IMG/VR virus record: IMGVR_UViG_3300047317_000082
Coordinates: 1-24,514 of that record
From: a virus
Direction: 5' to 3' (one strand)
DNA length: 24,514 nt
Of the stretch, positions 5,952 through 14,202 are shown one piece after another. Within the stretch, counting starts at the first letter, position 1; each line of letters starts with the position of its first letter. The position numbers were made by a program, and so were the translations under genes. The notes below the pieces were generated by a model. The model saw nothing but the letters and a program-made list of their open reading frames with translations, was not told where the DNA came from and did not search any database.

Positions 5952-7702
5952 TTCAACACTCCGTTCTGGACTGCCCACTCGAGACGCGATCGCATCTGCG
6001 GATTCTGCGCGGCCTGCTTCAGCGCCGCGGCGCGCGCGGGGCCGGCCGGCATCGTCAGCAACGGCATCATCGACGGCGAGACGTTCTGATCGAACTGGTT
6101 TTCAAGGTGTGTATAGGCCTTCGAGTCGCCAGCGTTATAAGCGGGCGTCAGGAAATTCGCCTTGAGTTGGCCCACCTTGACCTGATTAACCAGGGTGCCG
6201 ATGCCGTCCTTAATCGCAGACGCAGGCTTGCCGTAGTCCGGAACTGATTCGCCCGTGAGCGCGCGGCCCGCGTCGGTGCCGTTCGTGCCGTTCTGGTTGG
6301 CGAGTAGCGTGATCACGTTCGCGCGCTGCTTCTCATACTCGGCAGCGCTCGGATTAACCGGCGTGCTGAGTGTGCCTAGCGGGCCCGTCGACAGAACCGT
6401 TTTTCCAGCTGCAAGCTGCTGCATTTTCTGGAGCCCCTCCAGCGCGGCATTCGCCGTTGAGTTGGCAGATTGCAGCTTCGAATACGAGTCCTTCATCGTC
6501 TGCGCGGGCGCGGCCTGCGCGTCGTTAGCGTTCGCGACAGAGCCCATCGGAGGTGCGGCGTAGATAGCGCCGCCGCCAGCGGGAGCCGCGACGCCTCCAG
6601 GCATTCCGCCAGGAAGCGGGCCGCCCGGCAGCGGAACGGGCGAGCCGCCCTGCGCCGGCGCACCACCGAGGCCTGGCATCGTCGGGATCGGCGGCGGCTG
6701 ATTGCCAAAGCCGCCCTGCGTCGCCGCCTGCGTGCGGTTGGTGACCGGCAGAGGATTACCTTGTGCGTCGACGCCCGAGTACGGCAGTGCGCCACCCTCA
6801 CCGGCCGTCTTCGCGTATGCCATTCCGCCAGCCGCCGCCGCAGCCCCTCCAATGCCAATCTGGTAAGGCTGACCTGCCTGGTTATAGATCAGCGTGCCGT
6901 CCTGATTCGTCGCCCACATGGCGCCCGGCTGCGGAGCCGGCAGGTTGTAGCGTGTCACGCCGTCCGAGCCGGTCAGGGAGGCGCCCGGGCGCCCTGCCAC
7001 CGGCGCGATATATCCTTCTTTCTTGATGGCGGCTTTGAGTGCCTCCGTATATTCGGGAGAACCGGGCCGGTAACCTAGCGAGATGAGTTGCTTCTGAATG
7101 TCGGTCGGTTTGTACTGGTCCAGGATGGCCCCTGCCAGCGCGGGAGCTCGTTGTCCGAGGGCTAAAGCGAGCGCCGCCTGCTGTGGTGGAATGCCTCCGA
7201 ACATACCGCCTGATGCCTGAGGTGCAGGGGCCACAGACTGAGGCTGCGGCGCAGCGGCTACCGCACCGCCCTGAGGCGCGTCACCGACAGCCGGAACAGG
7301 CATCGAGATCGCGCCTTGGCCTGAATCGCTCGCGCCAGCCGGAACCCTGCCAGCATCCAGCACTGGAATACCGGTGGCACCCGATTGCGGCGCGGCCGGT
7401 TGACCCGCCGCGGCCTGCGATCCCTGCTGACCAGACAGTCCTCCACGAATGATGTCGTTCAGCAGGCCATTCTGGCTCGCCTGGTACTGAAGATTCTGCA
7501 ATTGGAGCGCCTTCGACACGCGATCGTATTGGTGGTCGTAAGCCGTTTGATACGCGCCCAGAGCGCCCCCAAGCCCTTGCGACAGCGCATAGCCGAGCGA
7601 AACCGGCATCCGGCTAGGTCCGCTTGCGGCCATCATGTTAGTGCCGGCACCGAGCAGCCCGATCGTGTTCGGGTCGTTCAGAATATTGTCGAGAATTCCC
7701 AT
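5948..7702 (-). CDS. Putative DNA-ejection (internal virion) protein
   Basis: This encodes 584 residues from the ATG at 7702, with AAGGAG well placed upstream. The N-terminus (MGILDNILNDPNTIGLLGAG) continues into a Gly/Ala segment typical of phage ejection proteins. A long central part (about 90-420) is Pro/Gly/Gln/Ala-rich and of low complexity, containing repeated runs of the type GGxPxPxPGG. The C-terminal 170 residues are ordinary helical protein. It lies between two similar proteins, forming a three-gene set as with the P22 ejection proteins. No enzymatic signature is visible. The role is inferred from gene order and composition; another virion role, such as tail interior, is possible. 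Confidence 0.6.
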   Translation of the reverse strand: MGILDNILNDPNTIGLLGAGTNMMAASGPSRMPVSLGYALSQGLGGALGAYQTAYDHQYDRVSKALQLQNLQYQASQNGLLNDIIRGGLSGQQGSQAAAGQPAAPQSGATGIPVLDAGRVPAGASDSGQGAISMPVPAVGDAPQGGAVAAAPQPQSVAPAPQASGGMFGGIPPQQAALALALGQRAPALAGAILDQYKPTDIQKQLISLGYRPGSPEYTEALKAAIKKEGYIAPVAGRPGASLTGSDGVTRYNLPAPQPGAMWATNQDGTLIYNQAGQPYQIGIGGAAAAAGGMAYAKTAGEGGALPYSGVDAQGNPLPVTNRTQAATQGGFGNQPPPIPTMPGLGGAPAQGGSPVPLPGGPLPGGMPGGVAAPAGGGAIYAAPPMGSVANANDAQAAPAQTMKDSYSKLQSANSTANAALEGLQKMQQLAAGKTVLSTGPLGTLSTPVNPSAAEYEKQRANVITLLANQNGTNGTDAGRALTGESVPDYGKPASAIKDGIGTLVNQVKVGQLKANFLTPAYNAGDSKAYTHLENQFDQNVSPSMMPLLTMPAGPARAAALKQAAQNPQMRSRLEWAVQNGVLK

Positions 7703-7711
7703 GTGAGCTCC

Positions 7712-9046
7712 TTAGCCGTAGTTGGCCGGGTTGTCGAAGCCCGAGTAGCTGCTTTGATAGGTGGGATTGAAGCCCGATGAACTCGACGAGCCCGCCGCAT
7801 TCTTGTACGCGTTGTAGAGCCCTAAGCCAGCAGTGGCGCCACCGACCGCGTTGCCGACCGGATTCGTGAAGTACGGCGTCGTTTGCGACGTCTGGCCGCC
7901 GAGCCCGGTGAACGGTGAAAGCTGGTTCGTGACCTGCTGCATCTGCCAGTACGGGTAGGCGTTCTGTGCGGTGCCGTAGTTGTAAATCTGGCCCGTCAGG
8001 TTGCCGATCTGGCTCATCGCGCCGAGTGCGTTCGAACTGTTCAGCGCGTTCGTCGACAGGTTCGATTGCAGGTTCGCCTGCCCCGCCTGCTGCGCCAATT
8101 GCGCATTCGTCAGCCCGGCTTGTTGCTGGAAACCTGCGTTCGTCGAGTTCGCCTGCTGCTGGTTTTGCAGGTTGGCGAGATTCATGCCCTGTTGCAGGTT
8201 GGCATTCTGTGACGCCGCGCCGTATTGCTGGTTCGACAGATTGTTGAGCGCCGACAGTGCGTTCGACTGGCCCTGCATATAGGTGTTGGCCTGGGCATTG
8301 GCGGCCGCATCCTGATTGTTCATGCCCATCTGCGACCCGGCTTGCGCGAGTGCCGTGCCGTACTGGCCAATGGCATTGCCTTGCGCGATACCCTGCCGCG
8401 ATCCACCATATCCGCCGGCGGCCACCGCCCCCGAATTGATCGCCGGCAACACGTTCTGCGTCAGGTTACGCGTCGCGTTGGTCATCGAATTGCTGTACGC
8501 ATCGTTCGCCTGATTGATACCCTGCTGGATCTGGCCGGTCAGGTATGGGTTATTGCCTGACGCACCGCTCAGCATGTTCTGGTAGGTCGGCGCGAGATTC
8601 ACCCCGTTCTGACTCGGCGCATTGATCTGCGCGGCGTTGCCCTGCGCCGCATTCATCCCGGCCGCCTGCATCGACGCATTGCTCATCGTCGGCGTCTGCT
8701 GGCTCCAGCCGAGCATGCCATTCGCGGTGTTCAGCGCGTTCCCAATTTGGCCCAGGGGCGCGCCAGAACCGAGATATGAATTCGCGTCGTTGCCGAACTG
8801 CGCGAGGCCCGCGTTCTGCGGCTGATATTCGAGGTGCCGAATGTCTTCGATGTAACCCGGGTCCTGCTGCCCTGTGTTCGGGTTGATGCCGCCGAACAGC
8901 AGGCCATTCATGTGCGGGTTGATGGTCTGCGTCTGCGTACTCGTCGTCGAACCACTCGGGCTTCCGCCGCTCTGCGAAGCGGCATATGCACTCGCCCCCG
9001 CAGCGGCGAGGCCCGCAATTGCGCCAGCAGAAATTCCTCCGCTCAT
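7712..9046 (-). CDS. Putative DNA-ejection protein, Asn/Gln-rich
   Basis: This encodes 444 residues; its ATG overlaps the stop of the cupin-SET gene (ATGA). A short Ala/Gly hydrophobic segment at about 4-24 could insert in a membrane. The centre (about 120-340) is extraordinarily rich in Asn, Gln and Ala with degenerate repeats such as NLQNQQQAN and AQLAQQAGQANLQ, predicting long polar helices. The C-terminus is Ser/Tyr/Gly-rich. Such Gln/Asn-rich helical proteins with a hydrophobic N-terminus are commonly internal head proteins ejected with DNA. It is the first of three such genes. Function is inferred, not shown by motif. Confidence 0.6.
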   Translation of the reverse strand: MSGGISAGAIAGLAAAGASAYAASQSGGSPSGSTTSTQTQTINPHMNGLLFGGINPNTGQQDPGYIEDIRHLEYQPQNAGLAQFGNDANSYLGSGAPLGQIGNALNTANGMLGWSQQTPTMSNASMQAAGMNAAQGNAAQINAPSQNGVNLAPTYQNMLSGASGNNPYLTGQIQQGINQANDAYSNSMTNATRNLTQNVLPAINSGAVAAGGYGGSRQGIAQGNAIGQYGTALAQAGSQMGMNNQDAAANAQANTYMQGQSNALSALNNLSNQQYGAASQNANLQQGMNLANLQNQQQANSTNAGFQQQAGLTNAQLAQQAGQANLQSNLSTNALNSSNALGAMSQIGNLTGQIYNYGTAQNAYPYWQMQQVTNQLSPFTGLGGQTSQTTPYFTNPVGNAVGGATAGLGLYNAYKNAAGSSSSSGFNPTYQSSYSGFDNPANYG

Positions 9047-9939
9047 CGTTTTTCTCCCAATGGCTTGAACCCGGCACCGTTGACGCTCATGGCCTGTCGG
9101 TAATCAATCGTCACTTCGTCGCCCCTTCTGATTGGCTCAATGGCGTACAACATGAGATCGCCATTGGGCATCGGTGAAAACATCGAATTTGGTTTGCGGG
9201 AGTGGTTGATATGACGGCCGGCCGGCGTGCGCTTATCGCCAAGGCGCGCTGGCGCGATCAATTCGCCGTCTGCAATGTCGTGCATCGCGAACATGCCACG
9301 GCCTTCGATTGGCGACTCGCGCAGCTCGAGCGAACGGATCGCCGCCGGCATTGGAATCTGATCGGCCGTGTTTTCAACGAGGCGCGTCACGAAGTCTTGA
9401 GTGAGCCCGTACTCGGCGAGGAAGCGCGTGTAATCGGCGCGGTCTTCGGCCGCCCGATTCATCGCCTGCTGCACGTTGCGGCTGCCGCCCATCAGCGCCG
9501 CGGGGTCGTCTTCGATGATTTCCGCCATCACCTTGTCGAGGTCTCGCTCGTTCGTCGGATTCGGGTGATAGGTCGTCCAGATCGTTTCCTCGATGGCATA
9601 GCCGACGCGCTTCGCGCCGGGCGCCGAGACGATCGTTGCGCCAGCGCATAGCTCTTTCATGCCCTCATCCGTCGACACCGCAATGCGGCCCTTGGAAACC
9701 GTGCACAGGTGTTCATGGCGATGTACGGCGCCGGTCAGCACCACGCCCGCCGGAATGGTCATCTCTCGCGCATAGATGCCGGGAGCGAACCAGTGCCGAA
9801 CCGGGCAATCGACCTGCGGCAGCTTGTTTAGCTCGCCCTCAAGTCGATAGACGTCCTCGCGGGTGATCTGCTTCGCGGGAAGCGCCAGCGCGCGCGGCAC
9901 GACGGCATAGGACGATTTCGGCGTGTAGTCAGTGCTCAT
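9043..9939 (-). CDS. Cupin-SET fusion, predicted protein-lysine methyltransferase
   Basis: This encodes 298 residues from the ATG at 9939, overlapping the upstream stop (ATGA). The N-terminal half (about 45-145) is a cupin-like beta-barrel: HWFAPGIYAREMTIPAG, then GAVHRHEHLCTVSKG with His73, His75 and His77 as possible metal ligands, then PGAKRVGYAIEETIW. Single-domain cupins with these motifs occur in phage virion operons. After a helical linker the C-terminal part (about 205-282) is a SET domain: GRGMFA (213-218, cofactor loop), HINHSRKPN (243-251, the Asn-His-Ser pseudoknot) and GDEVTIDY (273-280) with the catalytic Tyr280. SET domains transfer methyl from S-adenosylmethionine to protein lysines. 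There are no post-SET cysteines. It sits between the tail-hub and ejection genes; the substrate is unknown, possibly a virion or host protein. Confidence 0.85.
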   Translation of the reverse strand: MSTDYTPKSSYAVVPRALALPAKQITREDVYRLEGELNKLPQVDCPVRHWFAPGIYAREMTIPAGVVLTGAVHRHEHLCTVSKGRIAVSTDEGMKELCAGATIVSAPGAKRVGYAIEETIWTTYHPNPTNERDLDKVMAEIIEDDPAALMGGSRNVQQAMNRAAEDRADYTRFLAEYGLTQDFVTRLVENTADQIPMPAAIRSLELRESPIEGRGMFAMHDIADGELIAPARLGDKRTPAGRHINHSRKPNSMFSPMPNGDLMLYAIEPIRRGDEVTIDYRQAMSVNGAGFKPLGEKR

Positions 9940-10184
9940 GCGATCTTCACCCATGCGTTGGAACGGTATTGATAGAGCGCGGCTGCAGTCGTCGGCGCAG
10001 TGACGTTGGCCGCGAAATAGACGGTGTCGCCCTCGCGCGGCTTCTTGGGCAGCGCGGCCTGCTGCTCATAGCGAACGGCCGGCGACTGCGCGGCGAGCGT
10101 GAGCGCGATCTTCTGGAATTCGGATTGCAGATAGCTCGGCATCTGCGTCGGATCGGATGGCGGCTGAGCGGGGATATAGGCCAT
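9936..10184 (-). CDS. Small conserved phage protein of the tail module
   Basis: This encodes 82 residues beginning MAYIPAQPPSDPTQMPSYLQ. The start is the ATG at 10184, overlapping the stop of the tail-hub gene (TGATG). The pattern is a proline-rich start, a short helix (SEFQKIALTLAAQSP), then PKKPREGDTVYFAA and a closing YRSNAWVKI. It resembles, by recall, a short protein found beside tail genes in many phages; its C-terminal half may be a small beta fold. Function unknown, probably virion-associated. It is sandwiched by overlaps between the hub and the cupin-SET gene. Confidence 0.7.
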   Translation of the reverse strand: MAYIPAQPPSDPTQMPSYLQSEFQKIALTLAAQSPAVRYEQQAALPKKPREGDTVYFAANVTAPTTAAALYQYRSNAWVKIA

Positions 10185-11749
10185 CAGTACATCCCCATCA
10201 TCTGGGCGTTGACCGTGAACTGCTTCACGCGCCACGTGCAGATGGTCGTCGTCTCAAACTTCACGCCCACATAGCGCGCGGCCGGCGCAGACATCGTGTC
10301 GACCTTGAGTGACGTGCCGACCGTGAACGGGAAAGGCCCGGTCCATGCGATCGGCGCTTCGGCGTCCGTCTGCCCACCGACATAGACGTTCACCACGGTC
10401 CCGGCCGGCGCGTCGATGATCGGCCGTACTTCCTTGACCAGCTTCATCCGCTCCGGCGCGTCAAACGTGATGCCGGTCTTTTCGCAATTCGCCGTCATCG
10501 TGGCCGCGCCGAAGGTCTCGCCCACGTCTGCCAGATAGATGAGGTTGTCGTTGGCCGACGCCATTACGAGCCGCGGCGTCGCCTGCGTGTATTCGTTTTG
10601 GCCCCACGCCTTCGTTTCTAGGTTCCACGGCGTGGTTTGGACCTGCCATGAATTGCCCTGGGCGTAGACGATTACGCCGGAATTCGCGTGCGAGACGTTC
10701 GGCAGATCGCGCGTGCCCCATGTGTTGGATTTCCAGTTCCAGACCATCGCCATGTTCGGCCACGTCGCGCCGATCTTCGGCACGCAGAACCAGATCTCAT
10801 TGCGGCGCAGGTTGGCGACCGCGAACGAGTTTCCGTAGTTGGTCGAGTCGATCGAGTTGAACAGGTACTTGCGCACCCGCGCGTCGGCGATGGAAGTCAC
10901 GTTGCCGGCGGCGTCTACGACGACGACGTCACCCTGCGTGAGCACCGCATGGCCGCCCGGGAATTCAACCGCGCAGTTCTGCGCGAGCGCGCCGGCCTGC
11001 TTCGACACGGGCATGAAGTTGAAGATGTACGGCTGGCCGGAATACTGCGCGAGCCACGTCGAACCTTCCTTGTAGACGATGAAGTTCTGGCCGAGCGACA
11101 GGCCGTCTACGATCACATCGGGCGTGTCGGCGAGATCGACCTGACCAGCGTCGTGCGTCGCGTCAGTTGGGTCCCACGTCACCGGCACAGTGCCCGGGTC
11201 GGCCTCATGCGACCACTTGACCATGGTCGGATAGTTCGAGCCATTGTTCGTGACGTTGAGCGCCATCAGGAAGTTGCGGAACGGGCGAAGCACCTTGCAC
11301 GTGTAGCCGGCCGGCCACGCAGTCAGGTTCGCCATCGGCGTCGACGGGTTACCGCCCCAGAACTGAGGCACGTCCACGCCGTTATTCAGGAACAGGACGC
11401 CGGTCAGGACGCCACCATTCCATTTGTTGGCCGTCGTGCCGGTGTAATTGACATCGGCCCCCGCGCTCTGCCGCGTGATGTCCGTATGCGTTGTGTTCTG
11501 GACCGCGTAGACCTTCTGGAGGCCGCAATACACCCAATAGCGACCCGAGACGCCGTTCGTCGGGAACACGGCATAGGGCGGGACCTGCGGCACACCGTAG
11601 ATCGCTGCGTGGCCCTGTATCTTCTCTGCGTAGCCATCACGAAAGCGCAGGTTGCGGCCGTTGGTCCATTCGCTCGGCTGCGTGTCGGGCGCATAGACAT
11701 CGCGGTTCAGGCCCACCGAGCCCATATCCTTGAATGGCGCGAGCGGCAT
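10184..11749 (-). CDS. Tail hub / packaged-DNA stabilisation protein (P22 gp10-like)
   Basis: This encodes 521 residues from the ATG at 11749 (MPLAPFKDMGSVGLNRDVYA), which overlaps the upstream stop (TGATG). The sequence is almost wholly beta, with many Trp, Tyr and Gly and repeated turns such as NKWNGGVLTGVLFLNNG and NLRRNEIWFCVPK. This fits the beta-propeller-like DNA stabilisation proteins that plug the head after packaging and attach the tail needle in podoviruses. The start region, with PSEWTNGRNLRFRDG, is characteristic of this group in my memory. It supports a short-tailed virion together with the P22-like portal. Similarity is recalled, not computed. Confidence 0.72.
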   Translation of the reverse strand: MPLAPFKDMGSVGLNRDVYAPDTQPSEWTNGRNLRFRDGYAEKIQGHAAIYGVPQVPPYAVFPTNGVSGRYWVYCGLQKVYAVQNTTHTDITRQSAGADVNYTGTTANKWNGGVLTGVLFLNNGVDVPQFWGGNPSTPMANLTAWPAGYTCKVLRPFRNFLMALNVTNNGSNYPTMVKWSHEADPGTVPVTWDPTDATHDAGQVDLADTPDVIVDGLSLGQNFIVYKEGSTWLAQYSGQPYIFNFMPVSKQAGALAQNCAVEFPGGHAVLTQGDVVVVDAAGNVTSIADARVRKYLFNSIDSTNYGNSFAVANLRRNEIWFCVPKIGATWPNMAMVWNWKSNTWGTRDLPNVSHANSGVIVYAQGNSWQVQTTPWNLETKAWGQNEYTQATPRLVMASANDNLIYLADVGETFGAATMTANCEKTGITFDAPERMKLVKEVRPIIDAPAGTVVNVYVGGQTDAEAPIAWTGPFPFTVGTSLKVDTMSAPAARYVGVKFETTTICTWRVKQFTVNAQMMGMY

Positions 11750-11997
11750 CAGCGTTCCTCGACCGGCGAGTAGGCGCGCGTCTTCTCCGACTCGAACGCG
11801 CCTTCGCAATGGTTGGGCGTGAAAAAGAAAAGGCCGTCAATGACGGCCCTTAGCACTTTCCACGGTTGTCTCTGTCGCAATCGCCAGCAGCGCGCCGAGA
11901 ACGTCTCGTCGGCCCATGCGTCGCGCGAGAGCGGCGTGCTGCACACGTTCGCCAACTGGTCGAGTGCGATCAGCAGCTGGAAGGTCCATTGCTTCAT
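11749..11997 (-). CDS. Small conserved phage protein of unknown function
   Basis: This encodes 82 residues from the ATG at 11997 (MKQWTFQLLIALDQLANVC), with GTGAGG upstream; a longer frame to 12066 overlaps the previous gene and lacks a ribosome site. The body has LSRDAWADETFSARCWRLR, then RAVIDGLFFFTPNHC, and the protein ends with a charged tail. Small proteins with ADET...S.R.W and a following IDxLFF are common in the tail region of many phages; their role is not known to me. A hydrophobic N-terminal helix suggests weak membrane association. The stretch coding VIDGLFFF forms a terminator-like hairpin (separate entry). Its stop overlaps the tail-hub start. Confidence 0.65.
   Translation of the reverse strand: MKQWTFQLLIALDQLANVCSTPLSRDAWADETFSARCWRLRQRQPWKVLRAVIDGLFFFTPNHCEGAFESEKTRAYSPVEER
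11822..11848 (-). terminator. Terminator-like hairpin inside a coding sequence
   Basis: A perfect 7-bp stem GGCCGTC/GACGGCC (11832-11838 with 11842-11848) with a 3-base loop is followed on the minus strand by TTTTCTTTTT. It has all the marks of an intrinsic terminator but lies within the 82-residue gene, about 75 bases before the tail-hub start, so it may attenuate the last third of the late operon. Confidence 0.6.
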
Positions 11998-12004
11998 CTG
12001 AGCC

Positions 12005-12397
12005 TCACGCGGTAATGGTCGACGCTGCGATGAACAGGCTGTCGATCTGCGCGTCTGTGAGGCCAAGCGCCGGGCCGAGCGTCGCGACGGTCGAACTATT
12101 TCGGTCGAACGTCTGGGCGTTGTTCCACGCGAGCGGCACGAGCGGATTGGGTGACGCGTTCACGGCGTTCTGTGCCTGCGTGAGAAGGCCAGCATTCGAG
12201 AGCGCGGCGAGCGCCTGAAAGCGCGAAACCGACTGAGGAACGACGGGCGGCGGTGCCGGTGGCTTGGTGAACGTCGAGCCGTCCCACAAGTCGCCGATGT
12301 CCGCGCCAATCGCATCAATGAGGCCCGGAAAAACGCCGAGGTTATCGGCTTCGATGATGTTGGCGACTACGCCGTTTTCAATGATTGCTGCGCGCAT
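12005..12397 (-). CDS. Tail-fibre-assembly-like / XkdW-like protein
   Basis: This encodes 130 residues from the ATG at 12397 with AAGGAG upstream. The N-terminal 45 residues (IENGVVANIIEAD, then IGDLWDGSTFTKP) follow the pattern of small phage tail-fibre or tail-assembly accessory proteins. A short proline linker (PPAPPPVVPQ) leads to a helical C-terminal part ending LTDAQIDSLFIAASTI, as seen in XkdW-type proteins. It follows the glycine-rich adhesin-like gene, the usual place for a fibre chaperone. The role is inferred from order and pattern. Confidence 0.6.
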   Translation of the reverse strand: MRAAIIENGVVANIIEADNLGVFPGLIDAIGADIGDLWDGSTFTKPPAPPPVVPQSVSRFQALAALSNAGLLTQAQNAVNASPNPLVPLAWNNAQTFDRNSSTVATLGPALGLTDAQIDSLFIAASTITA

Positions 12398-12406
12398 GTC
12401 GGCTCC

Positions 12407-13342
12407 TTACCACCAGTAGACTCGGACTTCACCGCGGCCACCGCTGCCGCCGGCCGCACCGCTTGAGGAACCCGCTCCAGCGCCACCGCCGCCGCAGCCT
12501 GGGATGCCGCCATTCCCACCAGCGCCCCCGGCACCTGAATTGCCGTACCCACCGCCGCCGCCTCCTTGCGCTCCAAGGAGAGTGTTCGGATTAGCATTCG
12601 CACCATTGGCTCCCGGGCTCCCTGTTGTCCCTGTCGCGCCACCGGTACCCCCTCCGCCAGGCGTGTACGAGCCCGTGATCCCACCATTAGTGCCGATCGT
12701 TTGCGAGCCATACCCGCCAGCGCCCCCGCCAGCTCCGCCCCATAAGGACGAGCCGCCGTGTGCAGTGCTTGTCGAGAAATTTCCGCCGCCAGCTCCGCCC
12801 CATTCGGCGTTGCCACCTTGGCTGGCGTTTTGCACCCCGCCGGCGCCCGCAGTGCCGAGCACATTGGTATTGGTATTGTTGAAGCCCGCAGTGTTGGCGT
12901 TATACGCTGGCCCCCCGCCGTTGCTGCTCGTTTGTCCCGCGCTCGCGGAGCCGCCGCCGCCCGCGCCAAAGTTGCCGCTACCGGAGCCGCCGCCACCACC
13001 TCCATAAGCCGTCACGAAGTTGCCGAAGCTGGAATTTCCGCCGCCATTGCCGGCATTTCCTCCAACTGCGCCTCCTGCGCCGCCAGCGCCAACGATCACT
13101 TGAACCGGAGCAGTAATGCGCGAGGCGGGGATGAGCATTGGCACGCGTGCGCCGCCACCGCCAGCAAGCCCCATATTGGGGGTCGCCGCAGACCCACCCC
13201 CTCCACCACCGCCCGCGACGGGATCAATGAAGTAGAACGATGCGCCCGGTTGTGGGTTGAACATGCCGCTCGACGCGAAAATCTGCGACTTCGCATAGGG
13301 CGGCACGATCCCATCGGGAAATCCGAAAAGGCCCGCGTTCAT
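12407..13342 (-). CDS. Glycine-rich virion protein, possible receptor adhesin
   Basis: This encodes 311 residues from the ATG at 13342, overlapping the upstream stop (TGATG); upstream in-frame codons to 13744 belong to the preceding gene's region and are rejected. After about 45 ordinary residues the protein is dominated by glycine, with runs such as AGGGGGGGS, VGAGGAGGAVGGNAGNGGG and GAGGAGGNGGIPGCGGGG, interspersed with Ser, Asn, Ala and a few aromatic residues. The segment APVQVIVGAGGAGG fits glycine-rich phage tail proteins (the Gly_rich_2 type). Comparable polyglycine proteins in other phages form helix bundles at fibre tips that contact the receptor. WGGAGGG occurs twice, 20 residues apart, coded by an identical 17-bp DNA repeat. 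It probably sets host range. Confidence 0.72.
   Translation of the reverse strand: MNAGLFGFPDGIVPPYAKSQIFASSGMFNPQPGASFYFIDPVAGGGGGGGSAATPNMGLAGGGGARVPMLIPASRITAPVQVIVGAGGAGGAVGGNAGNGGGNSSFGNFVTAYGGGGGGSGSGNFGAGGGGSASAGQTSSNGGGPAYNANTAGFNNTNTNVLGTAGAGGVQNASQGGNAEWGGAGGGNFSTSTAHGGSSLWGGAGGGAGGYGSQTIGTNGGITGSYTPGGGGTGGATGTTGSPGANGANANPNTLLGAQGGGGGGYGNSGAGGAGGNGGIPGCGGGGAGAGSSSGAAGGSGGRGEVRVYWW
12727..12803 (-). repeat. 17-bp direct repeat, 60-bp period, in the glycine-rich gene
   Basis: CGCCAGCTCCGCCCCAT is found at 12727-12743 and at 12787-12803, exactly 60 bases apart and in frame. It encodes the WGGAGGG motif twice and could mediate repeat-length change by slippage or recombination. Confidence 0.7.
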
Positions 13343-14202
13343 CAGAAGTCCCCGCCGAACGCCGTGACGTTGATGCCACTGGAAGTCTGTGTGTCGTTGA
13401 CCGTTGCGCGCAGCGACCAGCCGGCCGGGAGAATGAGAGGCATACGCTGCGGCTGCAACGACAGAGACAGGTCGGCGGAAAACACCTGCACGGTATTCGA
13501 GGTCGTGAGCGCTTCGCTCGCAACGGTCTGGGACGCCGACACCGTATAGGTGCCAGTGCCTCCACTGCCGGTCCCGAGGGCTATGATGGTCGTGCCGGCC
13601 GTCACGCCGACACCATTTACTGTCTGGCCGATCTGGATCGCACCCGAGGCCAAGGCAGATACGGTGAGCGTCTGGCCACTGATCGACCCGGTAAAGCTCG
13701 CGCTGCCCAGGGGCGTCACCGTCGACACTGCAAGCTCCTGCCACAGAACCGACGTTGGCGCGGCTGGCGTAGATGCGAAATAGCCGACAGATGTCGCATT
13801 TACAGTCGGCGTCGACCCCATCGAGTAGGTGAACGCCGTCGTACTCGTGACGGTAATAGTCGTGTTCGTGACGTTGTAGGCACTCGGCGCGGCGCCTTGA
13901 ATCGTAACGAGTGCGCCAGTCGAAAGGCCGTGGGCCGTCGCAGTCGTCACCGTTGCGGTAGTGCCAGAAAAGGTGATGCCGCTGATCGCAGGCCCTACCA
14001 GTCCAGGGACCAGAAAGAGGCGCAGCATCGAAGCGAGTGTGGCGCCAATCCCTGCGGCGTTGATACGATCGATCCGTGAGCCGTTCACGCCTGCGGTGAA
14101 GACCGGAACGACATTAGTCGGCGCAGTGCGCGACGTGTCGCCAGTCGTAACGGTGCCCGTCCCGACCTTGGGAATGGTCGCGTATTGTGCTTGGGTGGTC
14201 AT
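13342..14202 (-). CDS. Phage virion/tail protein with beta-sandwich modules
   Basis: This encodes 286 residues from the ATG at 14202, directly after the stop of the upstream gene. The N-terminal 65 residues include [20 protein letters not shown] and [19 protein letters not shown], a pattern shared by phage virion proteins. Residues about 73-130 form a module, [20 protein letters not shown] followed by [12 protein letters not shown], like the short beta domains (E1_FCCH-type) used in tail proteins. A second module at about 165-225 ([13 protein letters not shown], then [12 protein letters not shown]) is another common tail building block. The C-terminus is [20 protein letters not shown]. It is probably a tail or head-surface component; no catalytic motif was seen. 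Confidence 0.6.
   Translation of the reverse strand: MTTQAQYATIPKVGTGTVTTGDTSRTAPTNVVPVFTAGVNGSRIDRINAAGIGATLASMLRLFLVPGLVGPAISGITFSGTTATVTTATAHGLSTGALVTIQGAAPSAYNVTNTTITVTSTTAFTYSMGSTPTVNATSVGYFASTPAAPTSVLWQELAVSTVTPLGSASFTGSISGQTLTVSALASGAIQIGQTVNGVGVTAGTTIIALGTGSGGTGTYTVSASQTVASEALTTSNTVQVFSADLSLSLQPQRMPLILPAGWSLRATVNDTQTSSGINVTAFGGDF

Noticed and set aside
10688-11773. Plus-strand frame of 361 codons
   Set aside because: It is long only because the opposite strand is a GC-rich gene; its Arg/Val/His-rich composition and lack of motifs mark it as a shadow of the tail-hub gene.
12727-12803. CRISPR-like repeat
   Set aside because: Only two copies, in frame inside a glycine-rich coding sequence.
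12504-13007. Plus-strand proline-rich frame of 167 codons
   Set aside because: Glycine codons of the minus-strand adhesin read as proline on the other strand; no ribosome site.
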